A stretch of 64,000 nucleotides of DNA from Gordius sp. MW1 (GCA_964036665.1 OZ038528.1:6578501-6642500); one strand, 5' to 3'. Shown: positions 11,028-23,056, counted from the first letter of the stretch. Numbers and translations: made by a program. Notes: generated from the sequence alone by a model not told the origin.

Positions 11028-11185
11028 CGCGATCTAATAAAGTTTTGGATTCATCCGAATCAGCCTCTGAAAATGAGTTTAGACCTCCAAACGATGAAAA
11101 CAGCGTTGATAGTGCCAGTCCACTCACTCTAAGAGCTGGGTTTGGTCGGACTTGTATACCGAAAAAATTTAATTTTTCAGATTAA
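11028..11185 (+). CDS. Putative C-terminal exon, Ser/Asp/Glu-rich
   Basis: Plus-strand open segment of 51 codons after an AAAGTAG acceptor, ending in TAA. The peptide has an acidic Ser-rich start (LDSSESASENEFRPP) and a basic end (GFGRTCIPKKFNF). This composition is unlikely in random AT-rich DNA, but there is no Met, no partner exon and no recognised family. Confidence 0.35.
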
Positions 11186-11671
11186 TTTTTAATCGTTTAT
11201 AAATTCTCTTTGATAAAAAACAACAACTAGTGTTCTTGTCTAAAACCCTAGCTTTTTAATAAGTATTTGGTATATTACTCATCTACAATAATTAATATGT
11301 AAATAACATACATATATATATATATATAATATATATTTAAATATCAAAATGTGTTAAAAATTGAATATGGCACCAAGGGGTTCGATTTCAAGTCGGCCCA
11401 ATACAGTTGTTTATTCTTCACTATTGCACCACTATTATGAAAAATAGCACATAAATAATAAACGTCTCTTTAACATATAATTTAAGGGTAATCGTTGATT
11501 TTAAGCGTTTTTAATGAAGTTTATGGTTCCGGTGTAATGTTCAATTCGCGTATCGTTTGATATCGCGGAAGTCAATCAAACCGTCAATCATGTATTTCTG
11601 CACTATAATTGCAAAAAAGATTATTATAGGCTGGTATAAATGTCAATCAAAAATTGTGGTTTGTTATACAA

Positions 11672-11838
11672 TAATTTTGTTAAGATTTTTTAATAAAGGT
11701 TTAACATAATATAATTAAGTTCATTAAATATTTTTTTAATAAAGGTTTAACATAATATAAATTAAGCTTCATTTAATATTTTTTTTAATAAAGGTTTAAC
11801 ATAATATAAATTAAGCTTCATTAAATATTTAGTTTTAA
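11672..11838. repeat. Tandem repeat, 3 x ~55 bp
   Basis: Three copies of a unit with TTTTTAATAAAGGTTTAACA and ATTAAGCTTCATTAAATATT. Otherwise 11.2-12.3 kb is AT-rich, with a (TA)n run at 11304-11333 and no gene I can support. Confidence 0.8.
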
Positions 11839-12361
11839 CCATTATAAACAAATTCAATTTATATGTATTAAGTTTTTAAACTATTATAAAAAGTGGGGAA
11901 CTTAAATAATTATTTTATATAAAGGATCTTATAATCCCTGATGATCTTAGGTGTCATATATTTGGTTTTAATTCTTTTATAAGTGATCCAATCTATATAA
12001 ATTTAACTTTTTAAATTTATTTTGCATCTGATAAAGCTAATATAAAATAATGATATTGATATTATTATTTTAATAAGTATATATTTTTAGCCATTACATA
12101 TCATCTTTATTGGAAAAAGGCATATTTAAACCATGTTTTGTCAAATATCATCAGACATTGAAATAAGAATAGAATATTTTATTTAAAGTAAATATAAAGT
12201 AAAAATAGTATAGTAACAAATAAAAATATTTTATAAGCAACTATCAAATATATAGGAATAGTCCCATTTTTCATATAATTTATAATCTCAGCAAAACCAT
12301 ATTCTTCCATTCTATTAAATAAATGCTAAATTAATCAAAGTATAAATTTAGTAGTTAACAT

Positions 12362-12950
12362 TTATAATCTTAGGAACTTACTTATTACAAACAAAATACT
12401 ACAATTTCAACAATTATAAAGGCATACATTTAAAAAGGTAAATAACAAACTTTTGCATTAGCTTATATTTATAATCTTAGGAACTTACTTATTACAAAAT
12501 ACTACAATTTCAACAATTATAAAGGCATACATCTAAAAAGGTAAATAACAAACTTTTGCATTAGCTTATATTTATAATCTTAGGAACTTACTTATTACAA
12601 AATAAAAAGTTTACTACAATTTCAACAATTATAAAAGCATACATCTAAAAAGGTAAATAACAAATTTTTGCATTAGCTTATATTTACAATCTTAGGAACT
12701 TACTTATTACAAAATACAAAGTTTACTACAATTTCAACAATTATAGAAGCATACATCTAAAAAGGTAAATAACAAATTTTTGCATTAGCTTATATTTATA
12801 ATCTTAGGAACTTACTTATTACAAAATACAAAATTTACTACAATTTCAACAATTATAGAAGCATACATCTAAAAAGGTAAATAACAAACTTTTGCATTAG
12901 TTTATATATATTTATAATCTTAGGAACTTACTTATTACAAAATACAAAAT
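12362..12950. repeat. Tandem repeat, 5-6 x ~105-118 bp
   Basis: Units begin ATAATCTTAGGAACTTACTT and contain ACAATTTCAACAATTATA and AAAAAGGTAAATAACAAA. Copies start near 12365, 12472, 12583, 12685, 12797 and 12913; the last is partial. Copies differ by small indels around a variable TACAAAGTTTACT piece. No coding content. Confidence 0.88.
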
Positions 12951-13163
12951 TATATTGGTAAAAAAGTTTGCAAATTACGTGATCTCAAATGAATGTCATT
13001 ACGTAAAATAAAATGTATGTTTTTCCGAAATTTGAACCAATCATGTTAGTCAAAAAAATCACGTGATTGACAAAACAAGTACTTTTTTCGTGTTTTCAAC
13101 GAATGTGGAGGCGTGGTTGACGATTACGCGATCTTAAACGCTACGTCGTCTCATACGCTACAC

Positions 13164-14535
13164 CGGCGGCCTTAGTTAAAGCAATCCACAAAAATTTTAA
13201 TCCCTGTAAATTTTCCTTGCTCCCATCGTGAGTTAACGCATTACCGTAGCTACAATTTAATAATTTAGTTCCTGGAGGTGGTTCAATAAATTCTCCTACT
13301 CTTTAACCCGTAAACATTGAGCGGGCTTGTAGCATGAATCCTTTGAACGAACCTCCCGTGATGAGAACTGTGTAGAAGGGGCACAAGTTAGACTTAAAAT
13401 TAATTTTAAACATGAAAAACATTAATAAAAATTTGTTTAATGCAACTAAATGGCCGCTAATATCACTCATCGCTTTGATTTGTGAATGGAATTATTTTAT
13501 TTCAGTAGAATAAAATTAATATTCAATAAAAACACTTTATTAAAAAAATAAAAACGACGCTAATATGTAAGAAATGGCATTGTGGTAATCGATATTAATA
13601 AATCCTAATTGGAATGTCAAACTGCTCATGTTATCAATATGGAATACGCTTCTATAGGTTATTTTAAATTGTTTAGTCTTAATATCAATAAAATTAAAAA
13701 TAATATATGTAGCAATGTAAGAACAAGATTTAAATATTGTAGTTTAAACCCGGTATTATTTGCATATTTCAAATATTCGCCTTATTTGCATAATACGTGT
13801 AATTTTGCTCAACATTGTGATATTCCCATAGTGTAGAATCATCATCTACTCTATTTAATTTGTACTGTTACAAATTAAATAATGTTCTTGCTTATACTCA
13901 AATCAATTACGAGTAATTGCAATATTTTTTATATCAATCGTATGCTAGTTTATAATAAATGAAAGGCTTGAAACGGTGGGACTTAAATTAACAGAAGGTT
14001 AAAGAATAAAGATACAGTCTTAAAATATAGGCATCTAGGGATGAATTTACCAAGTTACTTAAAATGGCGCATTATAATAGCGTTTTTTCAAATATTTGCT
14101 ATTTTGCGAAATTCAATAATTAGGCGCCAACTTTCAAAAACCTTTAGAAACTACTAAATTTTAAAATATTTTACTTAAAATAATATGAAATAAAATTTTT
14201 AGACTTTCATTTATCCTAATAGCATTCAATCAAACTTAATTTTTTGTGTCAAATTAAGACTTAATAACCTTTACATTGGAATATAACAAAGATGTGTATT
14301 TTTATTATAAATCATGAATGTTTCAATTTTTACCAGTAACTCTATCCCCTGAATCATATTTATCTGTAGATGGGATAATTTTGAAAGGGATAGGCTGGTT
14401 AGGGTCTGCAATCGATTTTCCATGCTTATCAGCGTTTGGTTCTAGCGTCTCACATGAATCTAGGGGTGCCCCTTTTGGCCAAGAATGGATCACAGTAAAC
14501 AAAAAATTGATATAATAGATTATAGAAAACAACAT
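13164..14535 (-). pseudogene. Reeler-domain secreted protein, two exons (broken)
   Basis: Exon 1 (14535-14334) starts at ATG and encodes a hydrophobic signal peptide of about 18 residues, then PKGAPLDSCETLEPN and DKYDSGDRVTG, the start of a Reeler (reelin N-terminal) domain. It ends at a GTAAAA donor. Exon 2 (13392-13164) continues with CPFYTVLITGGSFKGFMLQA and LLNCSYGNALTH, classic Reeler core segments. Reeler proteins include insect defence proteins (Hdd11/noduler type) and ferric-chelate reductase 1. Exon 2 has an in-frame TAA (plus-strand 13303-13305) between FTG and RVGEF, and the exon 1/exon 2 phases disagree by one base. I therefore call it a decayed gene. Downstream exons were not found. 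Confidence 0.72.
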
Positions 14536-15050
14536 GTTAAGATAAGTAATTTACACCATAAAAAAATCAAGTATAAAAAAAATTAATAAGATACTAATTT
14601 AACTATTTTTTTGGTGGGAGATTATTAACCTCCTTATGGTAAATTTCGAGGTAATTTCACTTTAAAGAGCATAGTAGATAAGAGAAAGCAATCCGATTAC
14701 AACGGTCACTGTCACAAAAGCCAAGATTAAGTTTAATTTATTCAAACAAGCACAACTTTTAGTAGCTTGATATAAAAACGCGTTTTGTTTATCTTATGAT
14801 ATTTTACAAATATGTGGCACGCGAAAAAGTTAGCCATGGATGCCTACTTTCACAATACCATGGTCGATCTTGAATTGCACTCGACCCATATTAGCTTGCA
14901 ATAGGTTGTGCCTTATACTTTGTATTTAAACACCACTTGTCATAAAGTCTACAATGAATAAAATATATAAAGTTGAAATAATTAACTGGTTTATAAGAAA
15001 TATAGAAACGTTTACTTCGAATTAACATAGATCAAGACAGGGTCATAGAC
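14536..15050. other. Upstream region of the Reeler locus
   Basis: AT-rich DNA with no convincing gene. It would hold the promoter of the minus-strand Reeler locus if that is expressed. A 30-codon ATG frame near 14814-14906 is too short to support. Confidence 0.35.
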
Positions 15051-15200
15051 ACGGGCGTAGCCAGAGGAGGGCAAAGAAGGCTTTAAACCAAATTTATTTT
15101 AATTTTAATATAAATATGGCTAAATTTTCAAAAAATTATCATTTTTTCTCTCCCTAAATCATCATTGCTCCCCTCTAATTCAAATCCTGGCTACGCCCAT
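15051..15200. mobile_element. MITE of the CATGGGCGTAGCC family
   Basis: Terminal inverted repeats ACGGGCGTAGCC and GGCTACGCCCAT enclose about 125 bp of AT-rich sequence containing TTTCAAAAAATTATC and CCCTCCCTAAATCATCATTG. Flanks TCATAGAC and CCATAGAG are compatible with a diverged 8-bp duplication. Confidence 0.75.
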
Positions 15201-15528
15201 GGCCATAGAGTATCCCTCACAAAACGAATAAAATTTTTAGGTATTATTTTAAATGTTAATTAAACGTGACCTGTCTTGAATAATTATTTGGAATTAATTT
15301 ATATTTATTACCAAACAATTTTGTATACTAAACTTAACCTTTAATCATTTGTAATGTTAGCAGAATTTTTAATGTCCCCAGCTAACATTTGTAACATTTG
15401 CATTTAGATGCGATTTCTGATCATTTTTTATACACGATCTAATTTCTTTTTTTATATTAAGAACCTTTACTATAGTATTCACACTTTCCCCTGTAAATTT
15501 AAATTTTATTGACATAAGGTATACTTTC

Positions 15529-15665
15529 ATAGGCGTAGCCAGCATTGAAATTAAAGGAGGGGGAATAATAATTTAGAGAGGGGCGAAATGATCATTTTTT
15601 GAAATTTTAGCCATCATTTTAATCAATTTTAACAAATTTTTAGATTTAGAGGTGGACAGCCGCCC
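15529..15665. mobile_element. Partial MITE, CATGGGCGTAGCC family
   Basis: Starts with aggcgtagccagc and carries the family's internal GGGGCGAAATGATCATTTT and CAAATTTTTAGATTTAGA parts in the opposite orientation. The right terminal repeat is lost. Confidence 0.6.
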
Positions 15666-16229
15666 CCCTGATAATCATCAAAATAATTATTTGTAATAAG
15701 AAAACAGACAATTTTATGGCTCGTTTTAACGATAACTACCACCATTATGGTAATAATGTGCAAATCTAATAGGTTACATGTGAGAATGTTTAAAAATTAG
15801 TGGATAGATATAAAATTCATCGGACTTCTCTCTAAATTTTATTTTCAAACTTAGTATATATATATAGTTTAAATATAAATCTAATCAAGATAATAAAAAA
15901 TTGTTTTTATCTTAGTAAAAACTTTTGTTAATGCCGAAGTGTCTTAATAAAATATCTTTGTCTAATATATCTTAATTATTTTTAATGTTATTGTGTTTGA
16001 TAACACAATTTTTGACTGTCCCAAGTCCGTGTGCGAAAAGTGGAGGTTGGCGTCAGGTCAATTGGCAATAAAAACCAACTACAAATTCACAATAGTTTTG
16101 AACCAAACTTTAAAATAGAAGGCTAGGGCGTCTAGGGCGTCCTTCACAAACGACGCCAACTGCATACCCCGCCCTTGCATTGTAAAAAATACACTAGGGT
16201 TACTGCCGACTCACAAGGAAGGCGGTTAA

Positions 16230-18316
16230 GAAAATTAGCTGTGGAAAGAATGCGAATAACGTGCTGGAATGTGGGCATGTTGACGGGAAAGAGCATCGAG
16301 GTGGCATAAAAGCTTAAAAGAAGAAACCTATAAATCGCCTGCCTTTAAGAGACCAGGTGGAACGGAACACGGTAGTTAGAAGAAGGATACAAGTTATTCT
16401 ACTGTGGGTCACCAAATTGTAGAACGGGGTCGGTTTCTAAGCGAAGTTCAAGGACAAGACAGGTTTATGTAGGTGAAGATTGCAGATCAAGGAGGCCATC
16501 TAAACGTTAAGTGCGCATATGGTCCCCAAAGTGGGTGTATAGATGCAGAGAAAGACATATTCTTCTTGTCATGTCCCGCCAATGGGACATGATATATTTT
16601 AGAGGGCCATTATTATATCCACTTAAAAGGAAACGAAATATTAATTTTAATTTCTAGTGCTATTTGTCTTTATATTCTAAGATCTACCGCGATTTAATTA
16701 GATACTAAATATTTGTGTGACTACATCTTTATTTCCACTTTAAGAATTTATTAAGACCATTATCAAGGCAACGATTCAGATTACAATATGTTTTTGAACA
16801 CTGCTTTATAAAGCTACGATGATAGCGCACAATAAACAATAAGCGTATCAACAAGCGGACTGGTACAATAATGATCAGTGATATACATAAGAGGTAAACA
16901 ATAATAATCGGGGGGGGGGGGGGGGGGAGGTAAATAATAACATGAACGTGCGGGGAAATTTAACGATTAAATTATATTCATGATGAAGGGGGGAAAATCA
17001 GTGACCTTGGATCTATTTTTAAAGAAGAAGGGTAATTAAATTAAACTATTAAAACTGCAATTTACCAAAACTGGAATAAAACGGTACGCGGGGGCCGGGG
17101 AAGAAAAATCCAAATCTGGCCTTATGCCACACTTCTATTTATTGGAAAAGGAAATACAAGGAATAGGACAGTAAGAAAGGCTAATTATTGGGGTGGATCT
17201 CAACGCTCACGTAGGGAAAGATTGCCCCGGGTATTAACGCAATCATGGTGGTTATGGGCATGTTTGAAGAACAAAGAAGAAGAAAAACTTCTCCGAGTAT
17301 CCAAAGCATACGACATGGCGATCCTTAACACCTATTTTTAAAAACGCGAAGATCATATTGTGGCTTATAGAAGTGGGAAGCATCTCAGTCAAATTTAATA
17401 TCTGCTCATACGGCGGAAGGACTTATGGAGTATCAAGGAATGCAAAGTATTACTGGGAGAAAAAATTGTTATGGCTATTGACAGAAAAGTATTTAACGTC
17501 GAATTAAATACGAAAGACTTAAGGATACGTCCATGAACGACAAATACCATCAAAAAGCCTCCTCACTCTTGGGTGCAAGGAAGTTGCAAAGGGACCTAGA
17601 CGACGATTGGGAGACACTAACTAAAGACATAATGCGATTCGAGTTCTAAATCAGAAGGCAAAGCTATGAGTAAAGAACTATGGTGGTAGAATCAATCGGT
17701 GAGGGATTTCACCGAAAGAAAGATAAATCTATATAGCCGGTGGAATAAATGAAAAAAGTCGGAGGAATATCAAGAGTATGGGAAAGCAAAGAGAGCCGCG
17801 AAATAGGCCGTTGAAATAGCGAAGAATACCTCAAACACCGAGATGGCAACCAAGCTGGACCATAAGTGAGGCGATATGCTTATGTACAAATTGGCCAAGA
17901 TGAGGGAGAAGAAAAGTCGCAATGTTAGAGTTATTAAAATAGCCATAAACGAGAAGGGTCGAACCTTATTTAAGCCAAAAGAAGTGATGAAAAGGTGGAA
18001 AGGATATTTCTAGAAACTGACAAAGATTCCTATCCCGATATTAAGCCACAGTATGGTCGAACTCTTTAAGGGGGATGAAGATAAGATACAAATGTACAAG
18101 ATGCAAAAAGGAAAAACCAATGGCCCAGATTTATAAAGCTTTTGGAAAGGATCTCAGCAATAATGCTGAAAAACGAGGTGGAAATATCGGCTAACCAATT
18201 CGAATTTGTTGACGGCAAATTCACAATCGACCCAATCTTCGCACGACAAATGATAGATAAATATGGTTTAGAGAAGAGACCTACATATAATCTTTATCGA
18301 CTTAGAGAAAGCTTAT
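16230..18316 (+). pseudogene. Decayed RTE-like non-LTR retrotransposon
   Basis: Plus-strand remains of a LINE ORF. The endonuclease start CWNVGMLTGKSIEVA is at about 16260, followed by decayed endonuclease sequence. After a non-homologous interruption (about 16556-17060) the rest of the endonuclease appears (DLNAHVGKD near 17205). Then comes a Lys/Arg-rich spacer (LYKLAKMREKKS-type, near 17880), and last a reverse-transcriptase piece, EVEISANQFEFVDGKFTID (18177-18233). Many stops and frameshifts interrupt it. The RT ends exactly where the duplicated segment begins (18317), within what should be the conserved DLEKAYD region. The endonuclease plus RT order fits RTE-type LINEs. Confidence 0.75.
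16560..17060. other. Interruption of the LINE, with poly-G tract
   Basis: About 500 bp unrelated to LINE coding sequence, starting near tgtcccgccaatgggacatg (an inverted-repeat start). It contains a run of 17 G at 16911-16927. I could not define its ends. Confidence 0.45.
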
Positions 18317-18479
18317 CTCCATCTTTCTCGGTCTTATTAGAAACACTATAAGAGAGATGTTCCTGGTTTGTATTATTAATTTCAGTAACTGTCAAACCCA
18401 TTATTCATTCAACCTTATATAATCCATGCTATAATTCAAAAAATATCAAGTTATTTTATCCGTGTCAGAAGCTAAACAA

Positions 18480-18690
18480 TTATTAATTGCTATGCAATTT
18501 ATGGGCTCACTTTCCATTTCCGATGTCCCGCCGAACGTGTCACGCACCGTCATGTCCGCACCGAACGCGTCCGCACCTTACAAACGCTTATGCCTCTCGA
18601 GGCCTTGGGTTCGATTCCCGGAGAGGACAAATTTATTTTTTTTTAAATTAAATTGATATATAGTTTTTGTTACTACCATTGATAATATAT
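18480..18690 (+). repeat. Element start with near-palindrome and tRNA-like arm
   Basis: Begins TTAATTGCTATGCAATT, then a GC-rich stretch, then a tRNA-like T-arm with the exact B-box GGTTCGATTCC at 18609-18619 and an AAATTTATTTTTTTTTAAA tail. This is the reverse-orientation end of the mosaic satellite element. The equivalent in copy 2 is 58482-58690. Confidence 0.6.
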
Positions 18691-18699
18691 AGTTCTTGT

Positions 18700-20572
18700 T
18701 ACTACCATTGATAATATGGCTTTTTGGCCGTCCGCTGGCTGCTGACCAATGGAATAAAATGACCATTGGCCAAAGTGTGAATCGAAACTATTTTTTTTGT
18801 TTTTTACTATTATGATATTCCTGTTACTACATTTGCTAATATGACTTTTTGGCCGTACACTGGCTGCTGACCAATGGAGAAAAATGACCAATGGCCAAAA
18901 TGTGAATCTAATTTTTTTTTTCGTTTTTTTAATTGCTATTATGATTGTTCCTGTTACTACCATTGCTAATATAAATTTTTGGCCGTCCACTGGCTGTTGA
19001 CCAATGAAAAAAATGACTATTGGCCAAAATATGAAGCGAATTTGTTTTTCGTTTTTTTGACTCTTATGTATTTATATCCATTTTTACCGTGTCCTGGCTA
19101 GAGACCTGCACGGCCCGGCCCGCGGGCCGGGCTTCTGCTTAAAAATAAAACAACGGGCCGGGGGACGGGTCGATATATAACTTATCGGGCCCGGGCCGGG
19201 CCTAGATATATTTAAGGCCCTTTATAAAATCAATTAGATTTAGTATAAAGGAAGGTTTTTTTATGTTTTAATTTATAATTATTTAATATATATTCAAAAG
19301 TTAACTATTATTTCCATCCTAGTTCATTTATTCATTAATATCTCAACCCGCATTACAAATGTTAAAGATGGTTTATACCCGTGGGCGGAGCTAATTTAAA
19401 TTATATGGGGCAGTTTAAATAGGGAGAAAAATGTTTTTTACATCAAGAATTTTTGGATTTAAAGGAGACAGCCGCCCATCCTTGCCTCCACATTAATAGC
19501 CTCTAGCATATCGAGTGAATTAATTTATTATTTTTTAAAAATATTTATATTAATTGCTATGCAATTTATGAGCTCTCATTTGATTGTCGGTCCTGTTCTG
19601 ACCAACATGTAATTTTTCAATAATTTCCGTGGAATACGGGTTTTTAATGCCCGTGGACTTATGCTCCTGTCAAAGACTTTTATTTGCTTTTGCAAATATA
19701 CTATTAATGGCCGCTGATTATCTTTACTTTTTTTGACCTTGCACGACCTCAAATTCCATTATTGTTTTTGTGCCCTACTGATTTTATTAATGAATTTCTT
19801 TGGGCAACTTGTCTAGGTTGTTGCTATATATAGGATAATTGCGAAACTGGCTGTAATTCCCCGCAGATTAATGCTAAACGTTGCTTACATCTACTTAATC
19901 TGACCACGACCAAATGCCAAAATTTATAAACTCATTATGATTAACAAATTCTAAAATTTATTTCAAGTTACTTTTGTAAAAGATAACTGTTTTTTATTTT
20001 ATACCGATAGCCTCATTATTTAAAATGGTGGAAAAGCAAAGAAGCCTAGTAACTTTATTAAAGACATTATAACCTTAAAGGGATTTTAAAGTTTATTTGG
20101 CTTATATGGTTTTGTGTATCCCAAAATGCCACTTGTAAAAATTTTTTCTATGTAGGTCGTTTCTTAAAAGATAGAAGAACTCGACTGCCCGAGAATTACC
20201 TATTTATTATTTCTACAATATTTTTAACACACACATATTGTTTACCATATCGATAAAAAAATTAAAAAAAAAGAAAAATATTTTAAGGGCCCGGGCCGGG
20301 CTCGGGCCTTGTATAAAATTAGCGGGCCGGGCCCGGGCTTATAAATTAATATTTTGACGGGCCCGGGCCGGGCCCAGGCTTTAAAATTTTTATTAGGGGC
20401 GGGCCGACTGGTCTAAACAGGCCCGTTGCAGGTCTCTAATCCTGGCTGCTGACTAATGGAAAAAATGACCATTGGCCAAAATGTGGATTGAAATTTTTTT
20501 TTCGTTTTTTTACTCTTATGTATTTATAAACAGCCTCTTGGTACTGACCAAAGAAAAAAATGACCATTGGTC
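18700..20572 (-). repeat. Hairpin minisatellite, split by a transposon
   Basis: Reverse-orientation copies of the TGACCAATGG/CCATTGG repeat unit run from 18700 to 19098 and resume at 20439-20572. The 19099-20438 insertion interrupts one unit. The copy-2 equivalents are 58700-59085 and 60756-60895. Confidence 0.85.
19099..20438. mobile_element. hAT-like non-autonomous element, copy 1
   Basis: A 1,340-bp insertion with terminal inverted repeats TAGAGACCTGCACGGCC and TAGAGACCTGCAACGGGCC (reverse of the right end). Subterminal regions are rich in GGGCCCGGGCC palindromes. Flanks are GTCCTGGC and ATCCTGGC, an 8-bp target-site duplication with one change. TAGAG-type ends plus 8 bp point to the hAT superfamily. 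No transposase frame is present. Confidence 0.85.
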
Positions 20573-20577
20573 AAAAT

Positions 20578-20700
20578 GTGATCCCAAACCCCCAAGGGGG
20601 GACTGTGGGCGGAGCCCCCAGCAGGGGGTTTGGAGGCGAAGCCCCCAAGGGGTCTGGGGGCGAAGCTTCCAGTTACGCCCGAAGGGTGTATTGGTATAAT
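20578..20700. repeat. GC-rich hairpin module
   Basis: Tandem GGGGGCGAAGCCCCC-type hairpins with GGGGTCTGGGGGCGAAGC, ending gcccgaagggtgtattgg. It is the same module as at 6515 and 60900. Short frames here are repeat artefacts. Confidence 0.7.
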
Positions 20701-20883
20701 CCTTGGTTTAGCTGGGTTTGCCTAATAAAGCAACTTAATATATCCTTAACTCACGTAAAAACCTTTGTTGAATTCACTTATTATCTTTTATGAGTTTAAA
20801 AGGAAATTTCGTTTATATTTTCAACGCATCATAAAGAGTAAAGCTTTATTATATAACATATTTTCATATAAATATATATACGA

Positions 20884-21888
20884 TCACGGATTCATAATGG
20901 TATTAATGATTAGATAATCGCGGTTATGATGTGATTCCCATTCAACCACATTTATTTCACAATGAAACACGGGAATTTCCAAGGGGAATTTTGGATTTTT
21001 TGAACACTTTTTAAAATTGTCCTCCAAATTAAACAGCGCGTCCAGACTACTTCTCAGGGTGTGGAAGCTTGGGGGATCTCGTAAAAGATCAAGAGGAGTT
21101 AAGCCTTGGAAAAATGTTTCCTAAACATAATATTCAATTCGATAAAATTAAAGGTTAAGTATAAATAAGATTAATACAACTAGAATCGTGTAAGCATAAA
21201 ATATTAAGTTAAATTAAATTTTTTTAATAAAAATAGTAATTAAGTGACAGGTCTGTGTTTTAAGTCCTGACTATTCGCATAGTTACATGGGCGTAGTCAA
21301 GGGGGGACAGGGAGGGGCGATTGCTCCCCTCTAAAGCCAAAAATTTGTTGAAATTAAATAAAAGTATGGCTTAAATTTCAAAAAATGTTCATTTTACCCC
21401 TCCCTAAATCATTATTTTGCCCCTCTCTAATTTCAATGCTGGTTACGCCCATGCACAGTTATATATGTGTAATACAAAATAATTTTACCCCTTCTTCCTT
21501 CAGTAATAAAGCCTCGATAGCTCCATCGCATCCGGTCAAGCCTATTTTAAAGGCGTACACGAACTGTAATTGACTACCTGTTAAATAACGATAAAATTTG
21601 ATTGATTATAGTGGCGATTAAACTTTAAAATTCAAAAGTATCAAATCCTAAAATTCAAAATATATTTGGACTACACTTCGACGTTTGTAAGTTAATAATG
21701 TTTTAATATAAGTTTAATACATTTTGTTAATTTTCCATTAGTAATTAAAGTTAACCTATGCAATTAAATAAACATCTAGATTACATGTTTCGTAGACCCG
21801 ACATTGAGGGCAATTGAAAAATCCAACATCATCAATGACCTGACATGGCAAGGCATTAAACAACCAGTTTTCGTTGTGGGACATGGTC
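20884..21888 (-). CDS. Three-exon unassigned protein, copy 1
   Basis: Minus-strand exons with matching phases: 21888-21785 (acceptor AAATAG, ATG at 21884, donor GTAATC), 21577-21489 (acceptor AACAG, donor GTAAAA, 29 codons) and 21120-20884 (acceptor TTTAG, 79 codons with TGA). The segments include GFFNCPQCRVYETC, a possible zinc site, then IGLTGCDGAIEALLLKEEG and GLTPLDLLRD, which resemble one ankyrin-type repeat. I do not recognise the family. All three exons are open in the second copy at 61148-62165. That copy has substitutions and one in-frame 9-bp insertion, which argues for protein-level constraint. Upstream exons may exist: 22132-22209 encodes a hydrophobic segment beginning MFMAIDPWMAIV, but its phase does not fit. 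Confidence 0.58.
21286..21453. mobile_element. MITE, CATGGGCGTAGCC family
   Basis: Terminal inverted repeats CATGGGCGTAGTC and GGTTACGCCCATG. Flanks CATAGTTA and CACAGTTA form an 8-bp duplication with one mismatch. It sits in the intron between the second and third exons of the minus-strand gene and is shared with copy 2 (61555-61721), so it predates the duplication. Confidence 0.85.
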
Positions 21889-22339
21889 CTATTTAAATAT
21901 TCCATTTAAATCATAGAATAATAGATAAATAAATATGTGATGCAATTGTGTATATTCTAGCCAATACTTTACCTGCATTTTATTGCATAAAATGTTTACA
22001 AATAAGTATTGATGTCAGACAAGCTAAATATTAACACATTTAAATTAATATTGTATTTAAAGAATAGCATGTTACCAATTTATGAGGCATATAAAACCGA
22101 AAAAGCTCTTATTAATGACTTTTTTAATTACCTCTATACCTAATAAATCAACGACGGAGATGGCAAAAGTTAGCACAATCGCCATCCACGGGTCAATTGC
22201 CATAAACATTTTTTAATGTAATTTTCGATATATATTAATAAAACTCGCAAACGTAATAATTGGTAATCTTGTATATCATAGTATTTTTAACATACAAGCA
22301 ATTCTTTATTAAGAAGGATATTCATCCAAATGATTTTAC

Positions 22340-22615
22340 TGCTTTTTAGGTGTAGAGGCCGTAACTTTAAGGTTTTCTGACGCCAGAGGTCTTAATGTTA
22401 ATTTTCGATTTCTCAAAGTCCGCACTTGAGTTGACATTGGTGGTGGGGTGGTTGACTCGCTGCTACCCTCAGAACTTGAGCGAGTGCGATCACGCTTGGG
22501 GGTAGACATGTGCGGAGAAGCACGAGAAATTAAAAGGCTAGGCGGAGTTGACAAGGGTAGTGTTCTGCGTGGGCATTTTGATCTATTCCGTAAGAGAATA
22601 ATAATAAAATTGTTT
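22340..22615 (-). CDS. Ser/Arg/Pro-rich C-terminal exon, copy 1
   Basis: Minus-strand open segment ending in TAA. Coding probably starts after GGAATAG (about 22588). The peptide is basic and rich in Ser, Thr, Pro and Arg, with SRASPHMSTPKRDRTRSSSE as its core. It looks like a disordered nuclear-type tail with possible phosphorylation sites. The copy at 62573-62848 is almost identical and differs mainly in the last residues. No family is recognised. Confidence 0.5.
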
Positions 22616-23056
22616 TCATTCATTATTAAGCTTATATTTTTTTTGTTCAAAAAACTTTTATTAGCTAGAAATGATATATAAGATACACAATAAACGAGTG
22701 TAAAATAAAATAAATAAAAAACTAATTATATTGACCCCGAAGGGAAATGCTTATAATGGCGTCAATAACTTTGATGTGGCAGAGGTTTAAAATTAAAAAG
22801 TGTAGAAAATACAACAAAAGAATTTGAAAGGCCACTTCTACAAGCAATCATATTAATAAGATGGAAGCAATATTAAATAAGATGGTCTGATTCAAACTAA
22901 TGCAAAAAGCAATTAATAGTCAAAGTTAGCCATAGCAGTGATTAAAAATGTCCAAACTTATTATTTCAACTTTTCTAGCATCCCCTATGCACAAAAAAAG
23001 CTTTCAACTACAAAAATTATAACGAAAAAAGCATGTTTTTCCAGAGTGCTAGAGCC

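Noticed and set aside
18605-18630. Possible tRNA gene (exact B-box)
   Set aside because: No A box, D-arm or acceptor stem can be assembled; it recurs as part of a dispersed repeat.
22132-22209. Start exon with hydrophobic leader (MFMAIDPWMAIV)
   Set aside because: Its splice phase does not fit the next exon, and copy 2 has a stop in it, so it was kept only as a remark.
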